From positions 1-33,294 of the forward strand of contig CAYZFD010000015.1 of the NCBI GenBank assembly GCA_964477735.1: a stretch of DNA of 33,294 nt, given 5' to 3'. Positions 25,254 through 33,294 of the stretch are shown here, piece after piece. How positions within the stretch are numbered: position 1 is the stretch's first letter; each line of letters begins with the position of its first letter. The DNA comes from CAYZFD01 sp964477735 (GTDB lineage: Bacteria > Bacteroidota > Bacteroidia > Flavobacteriales > Flavobacteriaceae). The translations under genes were made by a program, and so were the position numbers. A model generated the notes under the pieces. That model saw only the letters and a list, made by a program, of their open reading frames with translations. It was not told the DNA's origin and ran no database searches.

Positions 25254-26147
25254 TTAAACAGAAATTTTATTTATGATTTGATCGACCGGAGTATTGGCAT
25301 CGACCCAAAAAACTTCTGGCTGTTTTCGAAGCCAAGTGAGTTGTCTTTTGGCATAGCGCCGACTATTTTTTTTAATTTCTTCTATAGCATATTCTAAGGA
25401 ACATTTTTGATCGAAATAGTCAAAAAGTTCTTTGTAACCTACTGTTTGCAGGCTATTTAAAGCCGCCCACGGATGAAGAGCTTTAGCTTCTTCAACCAAA
25501 CCCTGGTCAATCATCTTTTCAACACGTTGGTTTATACGGTCATATAGTTTTGATCGTTCCATTGATAAGCCAATGGTAAAAGTTTTGAAAGGACGTGGCG
25601 TTTTAGGTTGGTTGTGAAATGATGAAAAAGGTTTGCCTGAAGCTAAGCAAACACCTAGGGCGCGAATTAAACGGTGTGGATTTTGTAGATCAACAAGCTT
25701 AAAATAATCTGGATCTAGGGCTTTGAGCTGTTTTTGAAGACTTTCAATTCCCTGAATTTCTAAATCTTGTTGTAGTTTTTGAATCACCTTATCGGGAACT
25801 TTCGGAAAATGATCTAGTCCATTGACTAAAGCATCTCTGTAGAGATTTGAACCTCCTACTAAAACCATTTTGTGGTGCTTTTTAAAAGCATGTCGTAAAA
25901 GGTTTAATGCATCCTTTTCGTAATTCCCTACAGTGTATTTGTCGTGAATAGATAGGTGTTGTATGAAGTGATGGGGAACAATTTTTAATTCTTCGGGCGA
26001 TGGTACAGCTGTTCCAATGGACATTTCCTTAAAAAACTGCCTTGAATCGCAAGAAACAACCTCAGATTGATAATGTTTTGCCAAAGCTATGGCTACTCTT
26101 GTTTTTCCAATTCCGGTCGGCCCCTGAACGCAAATTAGGACACTCAT
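25254..26147 (-). CDS. miaA: tRNA dimethylallyltransferase
   Basis: A 297-aa protein from the ATG at 26147. A longer frame exists, but this start gives the P-loop at residues 9-16 (GPTGIGKT), as usual. It transfers dimethylallyl to A37 of tRNAs reading UNN codons. Motifs include VSCDSRQFFKEMSIGTA, VGGSNLYRDALVNG and the C-terminal RRYAKRQLTWLRKQ. The start overlaps the stop of the channel gene (ATGA, 26144-26147), so expression is coupled to it. Confidence 0.95.
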   Translation of the reverse strand: MSVLICVQGPTGIGKTRVAIALAKHYQSEVVSCDSRQFFKEMSIGTAVPSPEELKIVPHHFIQHLSIHDKYTVGNYEKDALNLLRHAFKKHHKMVLVGGSNLYRDALVNGLDHFPKVPDKVIQKLQQDLEIQGIESLQKQLKALDPDYFKLVDLQNPHRLIRALGVCLASGKPFSSFHNQPKTPRPFKTFTIGLSMERSKLYDRINQRVEKMIDQGLVEEAKALHPWAALNSLQTVGYKELFDYFDQKCSLEYAIEEIKKNSRRYAKRQLTWLRKQPEVFWVDANTPVDQIINKISV

Positions 26148-26962
26148 TCGTTTAATTTTACACCACAGTAGCGACAAAATACGGCGTCATCGAGATGGTC
26201 ACCACGCATACAAGAGGGGCAAAATTGAGTGTTGTGACTATGTTTTCTGTGATGCGCAATTTCTGCTCCCACAATTCCCGTTGGAACTGCGATAATACCA
26301 TACCCCAAAATCATAATCATTGAGGCAAGTAGTTGTCCAAGCGGTGTGATGGGTGCTATGTCACCATAACCCACGGTGGTTAGGGTGACAATACACCAGT
26401 AAACGCTGCGGGGAATGCTGGTGAACCCTGAGGCATCACCTTCAATTAAATACATCAAGGTGCCCAAGATCACACACAATATGAGAACGGTGAATAAAAA
26501 CACCAAAATTTTAGGTCTGCTTTTTCGCAAGGCGACAAGAAGCATTCTTTCCTCCCCGATGTATCGAGTGAGTTTAAGAATTCTAAAAACTCGTAACAGC
26601 CGTAAGGCTCTTAGCGCCGCCAACCCTTGAGCACCTCCTATAATGATAGAAATGTATTTTGGAATAATTGATAAAAAATCGATAACGCCATAAAAACTAA
26701 AAATATAGCGCGTTGGTTTTTGTACACATATCATTCTTAAAACATACTCAATGGTAAATACCATTGTTATTATCCATTCCGAATAATTGAGGAGCTGATG
26801 GTGTTGCTCATCAATGTAGGGAACACTTTCTAGCATGACCAGAACCACACTAAACAAAATGAGAATTAGAAGGATTACATCAAATAATTTACCCGCTGGC
26901 GTATCGGCCTCATAAATGATGTCGTGTAATTTGCGTTGCCAAGGTTTAAGAATTTTTTCCAT
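26144..26962 (-). CDS. voltage-gated-type potassium channel with C-terminal zinc ribbon
   Basis: A 272-aa membrane protein with six predicted transmembrane segments. The S4-like helix (118-136) carries regularly spaced positive charges R118, R121, R124, R127, K130 and R133. The pore loop has the potassium selectivity filter TVGYG (196-200). The cytosolic tail ends in a zinc ribbon: CPSC (248-251) and CRYC (263-266). It should assemble as a tetramer and conduct K+. The zinc ribbon is an added domain whose role cannot be read from sequence. It is 21 bp downstream of the DnaQ/GIY-YIG gene and overlaps miaA. Confidence 0.9.
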   Translation of the reverse strand: MEKILKPWQRKLHDIIYEADTPAGKLFDVILLILILFSVVLVMLESVPYIDEQHHQLLNYSEWIITMVFTIEYVLRMICVQKPTRYIFSFYGVIDFLSIIPKYISIIIGGAQGLAALRALRLLRVFRILKLTRYIGEERMLLVALRKSRPKILVFLFTVLILCVILGTLMYLIEGDASGFTSIPRSVYWCIVTLTTVGYGDIAPITPLGQLLASMIMILGYGIIAVPTGIVGAEIAHHRKHSHNTQFCPSCMRGDHLDDAVFCRYCGVKLNE

Positions 26963-26983
26963 GCAGACTCTAAAATTACGAAT

Positions 26984-28357
26984 TTAAAAACTGTTTAGTG
27001 GTATGATTTTTTGGAATCGCTTTTTTTGAACCTCTTTTAAAAGCAGTTTTTGGATGTCTCGATTGGTTTCTTTTCTGGTAATTAAATTGTTTAGCACAGA
27101 TCTATGATTGATTTGATGGTTGAGGTTAAAATAACCATAACCTTTATACTTATGATTTTCTATTAAGATGACACTTTTTTCGTCCACAGCACGTCCTTTA
27201 TCAACAATAAGCATATCAGGATGTGGAAATTGAAGGGTTTGAATGAACCCCAGAACACGCTCATTATAGGCCTCAACAGCCTCTTTCCCAACACAAGCTC
27301 CAAGACAAAGTCCTGTTTCAACATGAAAGCAAGCGCCTTTTCCAGGGTCAACATTGGTGAGGCGTTGGCAAAGTTGATGGGTTTCTGTCCATTTGAAAAG
27401 TGTTTTTTTAGCTTCATTTAAGTTTCCAAAAGTGGTTAAGTAATCTTGGTTTGCTTCAAAGGGTACCAATCTTAAAAATTGGTAGCCCATTTCGTTTTCA
27501 CAAACCTCAAGTCCCAAACGTTCTTTAGGCGCTTTAAATGCCCTATTGTGTTTGGGTTTGTGATGTTTAATTTCTTCAATCTCTTGTAGAAGTGCCAAAA
27601 CCTCACTACCGGTTTCCTCAAAAGTCACCGCTGCAATTTCGAGCTGAATCTTTAAAGCCTTTTGACTTTTCCCTGTCAAATGTTGGTTAACCCTCGATTT
27701 GATGTTGTTGCTTTTGCCGATATAAATGATTTTACCATCGCTTTTGTGTAAAAAATAAACCCCTGTGTTGTTGGGCAAGTCTGCCACGAGATTAAGAAAC
27801 TTTGCTGGGGTCTTTTCATTCAAAGATTGCTTAAGTGAGGCGGTCACTACGGTTTTGTCTAAATCTTTTAATAGAAGTTGTTTAAACAACGCCACCGTGG
27901 CTTGAGCGTCGCCAGCTGCCCGATGACGATTCGAAAGTGGAATGCCCAACGACCTAACAAGTTTTCCAAGTTTGTATGTAGGTTGATTTGGGAACAATTT
28001 TTTAGACAGACTCACTGTGCAAAGTGTGGGCCTTTCAAATGAAAAGCCCAGACGCCTAAATTCTGTTTGTAGTATTCTAAAATCAAATGAAGCGTTATGG
28101 GCCACAAAAATGCAGTCGGTAGTGATTTCAACTACACGCTTGGCGATTTCAAAAAACTTAGGAGCGCTTTGAAGCATTTGTTGATTGATACCGGTTAGCT
28201 GAACCACAAATGGCTGGATGGGTCTTTCAGGATTAATTAGACTAATGAATTGATCAACAACTTTTTGACCATCAAACTTATAGATTGCAATCTCTGTAAT
28301 ACCCTCCTCATTATAGCGGCCTCCAGTAGTTTCTATATCCACAATGCAATACATCAT
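26984..28357 (-). CDS. DnaQ-like 3'-5' exonuclease fused to a UvrC-like GIY-YIG domain
   Basis: A 457-aa two-domain protein. Residues 1-165 form a DEDDh exonuclease: D7 and E9 in VDIETTGG, D93 in HNASFDF, H145 and D150 in HRAAGD. Residues about 190-275 form a GIY-YIG nuclease domain (TGVYFLHKSDGKIIYIGKS). A UvrC/Cho-like cysteine cluster follows (C343, C351, C355 in GACFHVETGLCLGAC). The UvrC helix-hairpin-helix and RNase-H-like C-terminal halves are absent. A role in DNA repair is likely. Database entries may call it DNA polymerase III epsilon or excinuclease Cho. The start overlaps the YggS stop (ATGA, 28354-28357). Confidence 0.9.
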   Translation of the reverse strand: MMYCIVDIETTGGRYNEEGITEIAIYKFDGQKVVDQFISLINPERPIQPFVVQLTGINQQMLQSAPKFFEIAKRVVEITTDCIFVAHNASFDFRILQTEFRRLGFSFERPTLCTVSLSKKLFPNQPTYKLGKLVRSLGIPLSNRHRAAGDAQATVALFKQLLLKDLDKTVVTASLKQSLNEKTPAKFLNLVADLPNNTGVYFLHKSDGKIIYIGKSNNIKSRVNQHLTGKSQKALKIQLEIAAVTFEETGSEVLALLQEIEEIKHHKPKHNRAFKAPKERLGLEVCENEMGYQFLRLVPFEANQDYLTTFGNLNEAKKTLFKWTETHQLCQRLTNVDPGKGACFHVETGLCLGACVGKEAVEAYNERVLGFIQTLQFPHPDMLIVDKGRAVDEKSVILIENHKYKGYGYFNLNHQINHRSVLNNLITRKETNRDIQKLLLKEVQKKRFQKIIPLNSF

Positions 28358-29013
28358 TTTGCGTATTGTCGTTCTCCAAATATTTTACTCCCCACACGAA
28401 CCATATTACTTCCACATGAAATGGCCAATTGATAATCGTTACTCATGCCCATGGAGAGCACTTTCCAACCTTGTGTTTTCTGATGCTGATTGTAAAGGAT
28501 TTTTAGGGTAGTAAATTCTTTTGTGATTTGCTTTTCGTCATCCGTAAACGTGGCCATTCCCATTAAACCATCTACACGGACATATTCAAATTTATTAATT
28601 TCTCCCTTTTCAATTAAGTTTTGAACCTCAGAAATATCCCATCCAAATTTTGTTTCCTCTTGCGCAATGTGTACTTGCAACAAACATGGAATTTTGCGCT
28701 GATGAAGCGCACCCTGGCGGTTAATTTCTTGAAGTAATCTAAGACTGTCCACACCGTGAATTAAGGCTACAAATGATGCGATATATTTAACCTTATTTCG
28801 CTGCAAATGACCAATCATATGCCATTGAATATCTTGTGGTAGGGATGAAAATTTGTCTTTTAGCTCTTGAACTTTATTTTCTCCGAAAATGCGTTGCCCA
28901 GCTTCATAGGCTTGCATGAGGTCTTCGATAGGTTTTGTTTTTGAAACGGCCACTAAGGTTACTGATTCAGGGAGTTCTGTTTGCAGTTTTCGGAGATTAG
29001 AATGAATCGTCAT
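28354..29013 (-). CDS. YggS-family PLP homeostasis protein
   Basis: A 219-aa alanine-racemase-fold PLP protein (YggS/PLPBP, COG0325). The PLP lysine is K25 in LVAVSKTKP. Other motifs are FGENKVQE, WHMIGHLQRNK and the phosphate-binding end MGMSNDY...GSNMVRVG. It controls the vitamin B6 pool and has no known catalytic activity. ATG 29013 is chosen over an upstream in-frame TTG (29025) that would overlap the DUF1015 gene. From the ATG the spacing is 5 bp. Confidence 0.94.
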   Translation of the reverse strand: MTIHSNLRKLQTELPESVTLVAVSKTKPIEDLMQAYEAGQRIFGENKVQELKDKFSSLPQDIQWHMIGHLQRNKVKYIASFVALIHGVDSLRLLQEINRQGALHQRKIPCLLQVHIAQEETKFGWDISEVQNLIEKGEINKFEYVRVDGLMGMATFTDDEKQITKEFTTLKILYNQHQKTQGWKVLSMGMSNDYQLAISCGSNMVRVGSKIFGERQYAK

Positions 29014-29018
29014 AATTA

Positions 29019-30173
29019 TTACCAAGCATGAATGAGCATACCATTGGGTAGCTTTGGTTCAATGTAAGTACTCTTAGGGGGTAGCATGTGGCCTTTGTTA
29101 GACAAATCCATTACTTTTTCAAAAGTAAGTGGAAAATGAACAATACCCAAGGCAGCTCGACCTGCTTGCACTGATTTTTCAATTTCAGACTCTGGAGTGC
29201 TGCTATATTGACAGTCTAATCGGCTGTCGTTTCTTAAATCCTGGATTCCCAATAGGGGCTCTAGAATTTTATCAACCAAAAGATGTGATGCTGATAAAAA
29301 CGCTGAACTTTTAGAAGTTATTTTATACCAGCTGCTTTCTAAATAAATTGAAAATTCACCCTTTTTAGAAGGTTGTCGATATCTTAGAGTGCGTTTCACT
29401 TCAAAATTTTCATTCAATGCAGTTAAAAAATGATCGGGTCGGAGGTGATTAAGATCCTTGATTAAGCGATAAAAGCTATCTACTTTTAACTGTTTTTCAT
29501 CAATCAAAAAGCTTAAAAAGTGAGAGGCATGATTGTGTTTAGGTTTTTGAGACAGCAATAAGGATGATTTTGAGCGGTGGTGTCCGTCAGCGATATATAA
29601 ACTGCCCACTTCGCGGAAAATGGTTTGAATTTGTCCAATGATTGTAGGGTGATCAATGCGCCAAAGCTTATGGTTGAAGTTGTTTAAGTTAAAATTTGCA
29701 AAAGGACTAAAATTCGTAAGTCGATTGCGCAACTCATCCCATGCGGGTAAAGATTGATGTGCTAGCATCACGGGTTCAGCATTAAATCCTACTTCTGTTA
29801 AATAACGAACAAAAAGTTCCTCCCTAGATTTAAGGGTTTCTTCATGGGGAAGTACAAGTCCTTCGCTTATGGCTTGACATTGCACCCCGCAAATGAGACC
29901 AATGTAGTTGCTTTGTGTATTTGAAATTTTGTAAATATAATAGGAGGGAAGGGGATCCTGTTTAAGCTTCTGATGTTGTTTAAACCTTATTCGTATATTT
30001 TGATAGTCCTCTTTTAAATCGGGTCGAATGAGGTGTAAAAAGCTATCAGATTTTTCATCAATCCATTGTTGTAGTTGTGTATCTGAAAGTTCATGAATAG
30101 GAGGATTGACAAAATTTCCAATTTCATCAGGAGCAGTATGGTAAAACTGCAAGGGAGCAAGTGGGGTTTTCAT
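29019..30173 (-). CDS. DUF1015 family protein
   Basis: A 384-aa soluble protein of the DUF1015 family (COG4198). The diagnostic segment is SLYIADGHHRSKSSLLL near the middle, and the N-terminus PLAPLQFYHTAPDEIG is also of family type. No function is established in general. Some bacterial relatives lie near serine/phosphoglycerate genes, but no such gene is adjacent here. It is 9 bp downstream of the Gfo/Idh/MocA gene and 5 bp before the YggS start. Confidence 0.88.
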   Translation of the reverse strand: MKTPLAPLQFYHTAPDEIGNFVNPPIHELSDTQLQQWIDEKSDSFLHLIRPDLKEDYQNIRIRFKQHQKLKQDPLPSYYIYKISNTQSNYIGLICGVQCQAISEGLVLPHEETLKSREELFVRYLTEVGFNAEPVMLAHQSLPAWDELRNRLTNFSPFANFNLNNFNHKLWRIDHPTIIGQIQTIFREVGSLYIADGHHRSKSSLLLSQKPKHNHASHFLSFLIDEKQLKVDSFYRLIKDLNHLRPDHFLTALNENFEVKRTLRYRQPSKKGEFSIYLESSWYKITSKSSAFLSASHLLVDKILEPLLGIQDLRNDSRLDCQYSSTPESEIEKSVQAGRAALGIVHFPLTFEKVMDLSNKGHMLPPKSTYIEPKLPNGMLIHAW

Positions 30174-30182
30174 GAGTAGGTT

Positions 30183-31142
30183 TTATAGTAAATTTAGAAT
30201 TTTTAGGGCAACTTCAAGGGCAGCTTTTCCTTGATTTAATGAGACAATGGGGGTCAGGTTTTGGTTAATGGCAGTGGCAAAACTTTCCAGTTCATCAAGA
30301 ATAGCATTGTTAGGCTCAACTTTAGGATGATTGAACAGCAATTGTTTTTTTACACCTTCAGCATTTTCTAGTATCATATCAAACTCACCAGATTTGGCTG
30401 GTGCATCCTTCATGTGAACAGACTCTGCTTTTTTGTCTAAAAAATCAACTGAAATGTAGGCATCTTTTTGAAAAAACCTTGTTTTACGCATGTTTTTTAA
30501 GGATATACGACTGGCGGTTAAATTGGCCACGCAACCGTTTTCAAAAGCAATTCGTGCGTTAGCAATATCGGGTGTTGCAGAAATAACCGAAACCCCACTA
30601 GCTGAAATCGATTGAATTGGCGAAGAGACCACACTCAAAATGCAGTCAATGTCATGGATCATGAGATCCAGCACCACAGAGACGTCGGTTCCTCTTGGAT
30701 TAAATTCAGCTAAACGGTGTGCCTCAATAAATTGTGGGTTGTTCAATTGATCTTGAACGGCTTTAAAAGCAGGGTTGAATCGCTCCACATGTCCCACCTG
30801 TCCCATGCACTGATTTTTATTAGCCAAAGCGATTAAAGCTTCAGCTTCTTCTACAGTTGTAGTGATGGGTTTTTCTAAAAAAATGTGTTTTTTGGCCAGT
30901 AAAGCTTGTTGTGCCATTTCGAAATGATATAGGGTGGGGGTTACGATATCCACCACGTCAACAGCGGCAATTAGAGCTTCGGGTGTTTCGAAAGCTGTAT
31001 ATCCAAAATCGGAAGACACCTTCTTGGACATGTTTTTGTCGGCATCATAAAATCCAACAAGATCATAGCAATTTGATTGTTGCAACAACTTCAAATGAAT
31101 TTTACCGAGGTGGCCGGCACCCAATACGCCTACTTTTAGCAT
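30183..31142 (-). CDS. Gfo/Idh/MocA-family oxidoreductase
   Basis: A 319-aa NAD(P)-dependent oxidoreductase. The N-terminal Rossmann motif is GVLGAGHLGKIH (5-16). The family motif EKP is at 90-92 (HIFLEKPITTT). The middle carries a typical metal-free H-D-I-D region (MIHDIDCIL). The substrate is probably a sugar or inositol derivative and cannot be named. First gene of the compact minus-strand run. A TATTTTTG -7-like element lies at 31164-31157. Confidence 0.9.
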   Translation of the reverse strand: MLKVGVLGAGHLGKIHLKLLQQSNCYDLVGFYDADKNMSKKVSSDFGYTAFETPEALIAAVDVVDIVTPTLYHFEMAQQALLAKKHIFLEKPITTTVEEAEALIALANKNQCMGQVGHVERFNPAFKAVQDQLNNPQFIEAHRLAEFNPRGTDVSVVLDLMIHDIDCILSVVSSPIQSISASGVSVISATPDIANARIAFENGCVANLTASRISLKNMRKTRFFQKDAYISVDFLDKKAESVHMKDAPAKSGEFDMILENAEGVKKQLLFNHPKVEPNNAILDELESFATAINQNLTPIVSLNQGKAALEVALKILNLL

Positions 31143-31207
31143 TTGATTGTTTTTGACAAAAATACAATTCTAAAACTACATAGAACTGCCAAATGATTTG
31201 ACTATTT

Positions 31208-31864
31208 TTGAAAAAAAAGTTTTTGATAGACACGCCCAAACATCAAGGAATGAGAGCCAAATTGGTGGCCCTCCTAAAACAAAAAGGAATTGAAGATGCA
31301 GCCGTTCTTCAGGCCATCAACAACCTGCCTAGACATTTGTTTCTAGACAGCAGTTTTGAAGACCATGCCTATCAAGACAAGGCGTTTCCTATTGGTGCCA
31401 ACCAAACCATTTCCCAACCCTATACAGTTGCTTTTCAGACCCAGCTTTTACACCTAAAAAAAGGAGATAAAGTATTGGAGATTGGAACAGGTTCTGGCTA
31501 TCAAACTGCTATTTTGATTTTAATGGGCGCCCATGTCTATAGCATAGAACGACAACATACTCTTTTTAGATCCACCATGCGCAACCTCAGTAAAATGAAT
31601 TTTCATGCTAAAAAACTGGCCTATGGCGATGGCTACAAAGGGATGCCAGACGAAGCACCTTTCGACAAGATTTTGGTGACTGCAGGTGCACCTTCGGTAC
31701 CCCATGATTTATTGGCACAACTCAAGATAGGAGGGCGAATGGTCATTCCTTTGGGCACGGGGGTGCAAAAAATGACTTTGTTTATTCGCCAATCTGATAC
31801 CGTTTTCGACAAGGAAGTGTTGGGTGATTTTCGTTTTGTTCCTATGTTAGGTGAAAAAAATTAA
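31208..31864 (+). CDS. pcm: protein-L-isoaspartate O-methyltransferase
   Basis: A 218-aa SAM-dependent methyltransferase that repairs isoaspartyl residues in aged proteins. The SAM motif is VLEIGTGSGYQ (89-99). The family signature region PIGANQTISQPYTVA (61-75) is intact. The start is a TTG at 31208. The first in-frame ATG (31250) would remove the conserved HQGMR segment, so the TTG is preferred. Convergent with smpB, with 7 bp between them. Confidence 0.94.
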   Translation: MKKKFLIDTPKHQGMRAKLVALLKQKGIEDAAVLQAINNLPRHLFLDSSFEDHAYQDKAFPIGANQTISQPYTVAFQTQLLHLKKGDKVLEIGTGSGYQTAILILMGAHVYSIERQHTLFRSTMRNLSKMNFHAKKLAYGDGYKGMPDEAPFDKILVTAGAPSVPHDLLAQLKIGGRMVIPLGTGVQKMTLFIRQSDTVFDKEVLGDFRFVPMLGEKN

Positions 31865-31871
31865 CGTAAAT

Positions 31872-32327
31872 CTAATTTCTTTTCTTGATCCGATCGAGCG
31901 CTCGCTTGTTGTCGCGATCTTTTATGGTTTCTCTCTTGTCGTAAAGTTTTTTACCTCGAGCCAGCGCAATGTCCATCTTGGCCAACCCTTTGTCGTTTAA
32001 AAAAAGTTTTAAAGGCACTATGGTGAGCCCCACATTTTTCACTTCTTTAAATAACTTTCTCAACTCTTTTTTGTTGAGTAAGAGTTTGCGTGCACCTCTA
32101 GGTTGATGGTTGTAATGATGTCCAAAAGCGTAGGCTTCAATAGACATGTTTACGACAAACAACTCTCCTTTTTCATTGAATTCACAAAAGCTTTCAACAA
32201 TGGAAGCCTTACTCAATCGAATAGACTTAATTTCGGTGCCCGACAATACAATGCCTGCTGTGAATTGATCAAGAAGCTCGTATTCAAAACGCGCTTTTTT
32301 GTTCAAGATGTTTACTTTCTTTTGCAC
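31872..32327 (-). CDS. smpB: SsrA (tmRNA)-binding protein
   Basis: SmpB escorts tmRNA to stalled ribosomes in trans-translation. Recognisable parts are ARFEYELLDQFTAGIVLSGT, IKSIRLSKASIVESFCEF, the HHYNHQPRGARKLLLNKKEL block and the basic tail KKLYDKRETIKDRDNKRAL. I place the start at GTG 32327 (VQKKVNILNKKARF), giving 151 aa, which matches the usual N-terminus. A GTG at 32342 in frame would add five residues. A TACCTTTG -7-like element (32339-32332) lies just before the chosen start and would give an almost leaderless mRNA. It is also only a few bases downstream of clpB, so cotranscription is possible. Confidence 0.93.
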   Translation of the reverse strand: MQKKVNILNKKARFEYELLDQFTAGIVLSGTEIKSIRLSKASIVESFCEFNEKGELFVVNMSIEAYAFGHHYNHQPRGARKLLLNKKELRKLFKEVKNVGLTIVPLKLFLNDKGLAKMDIALARGKKLYDKRETIKDRDNKRALDRIKKRN

Positions 32328-32344
32328 ACTACAAAGGTACACAA

Positions 32345-33294
32345 TTAGCCATTCGTTTGTGTTTTTGGATTTCTAAAGACCAAGTCCTCATCGAATGCAT
32401 CTATAAGAAAAGTTCCGTGGGATGAAATTTCGCCTTTAAGCAATGCTTTTGATAAGGCATTTAACACATATTTTTGAATAGCACGCTTAATGGGTCTAGC
32501 GCCATATTGTGGATCGTAACTTTTGTTTACCAGCCATTCCAAGGCTGCTTCTGTTGCTTCCAGACTAATGTTTTGTGGTTGCAACCTTTTGTTTAGTTGT
32601 TGAATTTGCAGTCGAACAATCGAGGTGATGTCTTGTTGAGTGAGCGGGGTAAACAATATGATATCATCTATCCGATTGATGAATTCTGGTCGAACACTCT
32701 GGCGAAGCAATTCTAACACTTTTTCCTTAGCTTGCTCTGTTGCTTGATCCATGTTTGGCACTTGCTCAAACACCTCTTGAATTTGATGACTTCCTAAATT
32801 GCTGGTCATAATGATGATGGTGTTTTTGAAATTCGCAAGCCTTCCCTTGTTGTCTGTTAGGCGACCTTCATCGAGCACTTGCAACAAAACATTAAAAGTG
32901 TCGGGGTGTGCTTTTTCAATTTCGTCGAGTAGGACTACAGAGTAAGGCCTTCTTCGAACAGCTTCTGTGAGTTGTCCTCCTTCGTCATAACCGACATATC
33001 CAGGAGGGGCACCCACCAATCGGCTAACCGCATGACGCTCTTGATATTCGCTCATATCAATTCTTGTTATGGCATTTTCATCATCAAACAATGTTAGGGC
33101 CAAGGCTTTAGCCAAAGCTGTTTTTCCAATTCCTGTGGTGCCCAAAAACAAGAAACTTCCAGTGGGTTTGTTGGGGTCTTGCAATCCAGCCCTACTTCTT
33201 CTTACGGCATCGCTAACGGCTTCAATGGCCTCGTTTTGCCCTATCACACTCTTGTGAAGTTCAGATTCTAGGTTTAAAAGTTTTTCTCGATCAC
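32345..33294 (-). CDS. clpB: ATP-dependent chaperone ClpB, C-terminal part (cut by window edge)
   Basis: The frame is open to the right edge, so only the last about 316 residues of an expected about 865-aa protein are seen. The visible part starts in the linker (REKLLNLESELHKSVIGQ) and contains the second AAA+ domain. That domain has Walker A GTTGIGKT, the pore loop GAPPGYVGYDEGG, Walker B VVLLDEIEKAH, sensor segment IIMTSNLGS and the ClpB C-terminal domain (FINRIDDIILFTPL). With DnaK it resolubilises aggregated proteins. The absence of a tripod or zinc region favours ClpB over ClpA/ClpC. Confidence 0.95.
   Translation of the reverse strand, partial: DREKLLNLESELHKSVIGQNEAIEAVSDAVRRSRAGLQDPNKPTGSFLFLGTTGIGKTALAKALALTLFDDENAITRIDMSEYQERHAVSRLVGAPPGYVGYDEGGQLTEAVRRRPYSVVLLDEIEKAHPDTFNVLLQVLDEGRLTDNKGRLANFKNTIIIMTSNLGSHQIQEVFEQVPNMDQATEQAKEKVLELLRQSVRPEFINRIDDIILFTPLTQQDITSIVRLQIQQLNKRLQPQNISLEATEAALEWLVNKSYDPQYGARPIKRAIQKYVLNALSKALLKGEISSHGTFLIDAFDEDLVFRNPKTQTNG

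Noticed and set aside
26984..28357. DNA polymerase III epsilon subunit (dnaQ)
   Set aside because: The GIY-YIG domain and UvrC-like cysteines make a repair nuclease more likely than the replicative proofreader.
3740..33257. Numerous antisense and out-of-frame reading frames inside the named genes
   Set aside because: Each lies within a gene whose product is recognisable in the other frame, and none shows a family motif, signal peptide or independent start context.

Overview
The window looks like a piece of a Bacteroidota chromosome, most probably from the order Flavobacteriales. This rests on gene content and sequence habits. The proteins resemble flavobacterial versions (463-aa arginine decarboxylase, plant-type GapN, 372-aa DnaN, DUF1015 and DUF62 proteins). 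Shine-Dalgarno sites are almost absent. TAnnTTTG-type -7 elements occur upstream of several genes, some starts are TTG or GTG, and base composition is A+T-rich. No rRNA, tRNA, CRISPR array or insertion sequence was seen.

Region 1 (about 1-3600) is accessory. Two + strand genes, a periplasmic MBL-fold hydrolase and a 617-aa lipoprotein that looks like a GH110 alpha-1,3-galactosidase, are separated and bounded by three imperfect inverted-repeat elements (36-89, 816-945, 2850-2906). Size, polarity and position just after stop codons make these resemble integron attC sites. The best reading is two cassettes of an integron-like array that runs off the left edge, with no integrase in view. A decayed SnoaL/NTF2-like lipoprotein gene with an in-frame stop and a 4x7-bp tandem repeat separate this array from comM.

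Region 2 (3610-7378) holds comM (yifB) and, convergent to it, an aldehyde dehydrogenase-nitroreductase pair.

Region 3 (7664-15930) is a tight branched-chain amino-acid operon, ilvD-ilvB-ilvN-ilvC-ilvA, with gapN as the last gene, facing an Lrp/AsnC regulator.

Region 4 (16499-19977) is a polyamine operon: a small acidic protein, arginine decarboxylase, agmatinase and a deoxyhypusine-synthase-like protein that lacks the family's catalytic lysine. All junctions overlap.

Region 5 (19978-24035) holds dnaN and a DUF62 SAM hydrolase on the minus strand, then phoH-purC on the plus strand.

Region 6 (24018-31142) is a compact minus-strand run, in order of transcription: Gfo/Idh/MocA oxidoreductase, DUF1015 protein, YggS-like PLP protein, DnaQ/GIY-YIG fusion, voltage-gated-type cation channel with a zinc ribbon, miaA, and a secreted lipase-like lipoprotein.

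Region 7 (31208-33294) holds pcm on the plus strand and, on the minus strand, clpB (3' part only) followed by smpB.

Outside region 1 the window is dense and mostly housekeeping. The most unusual items are the attC-like cassette array and the lysine-less DHS-like protein.
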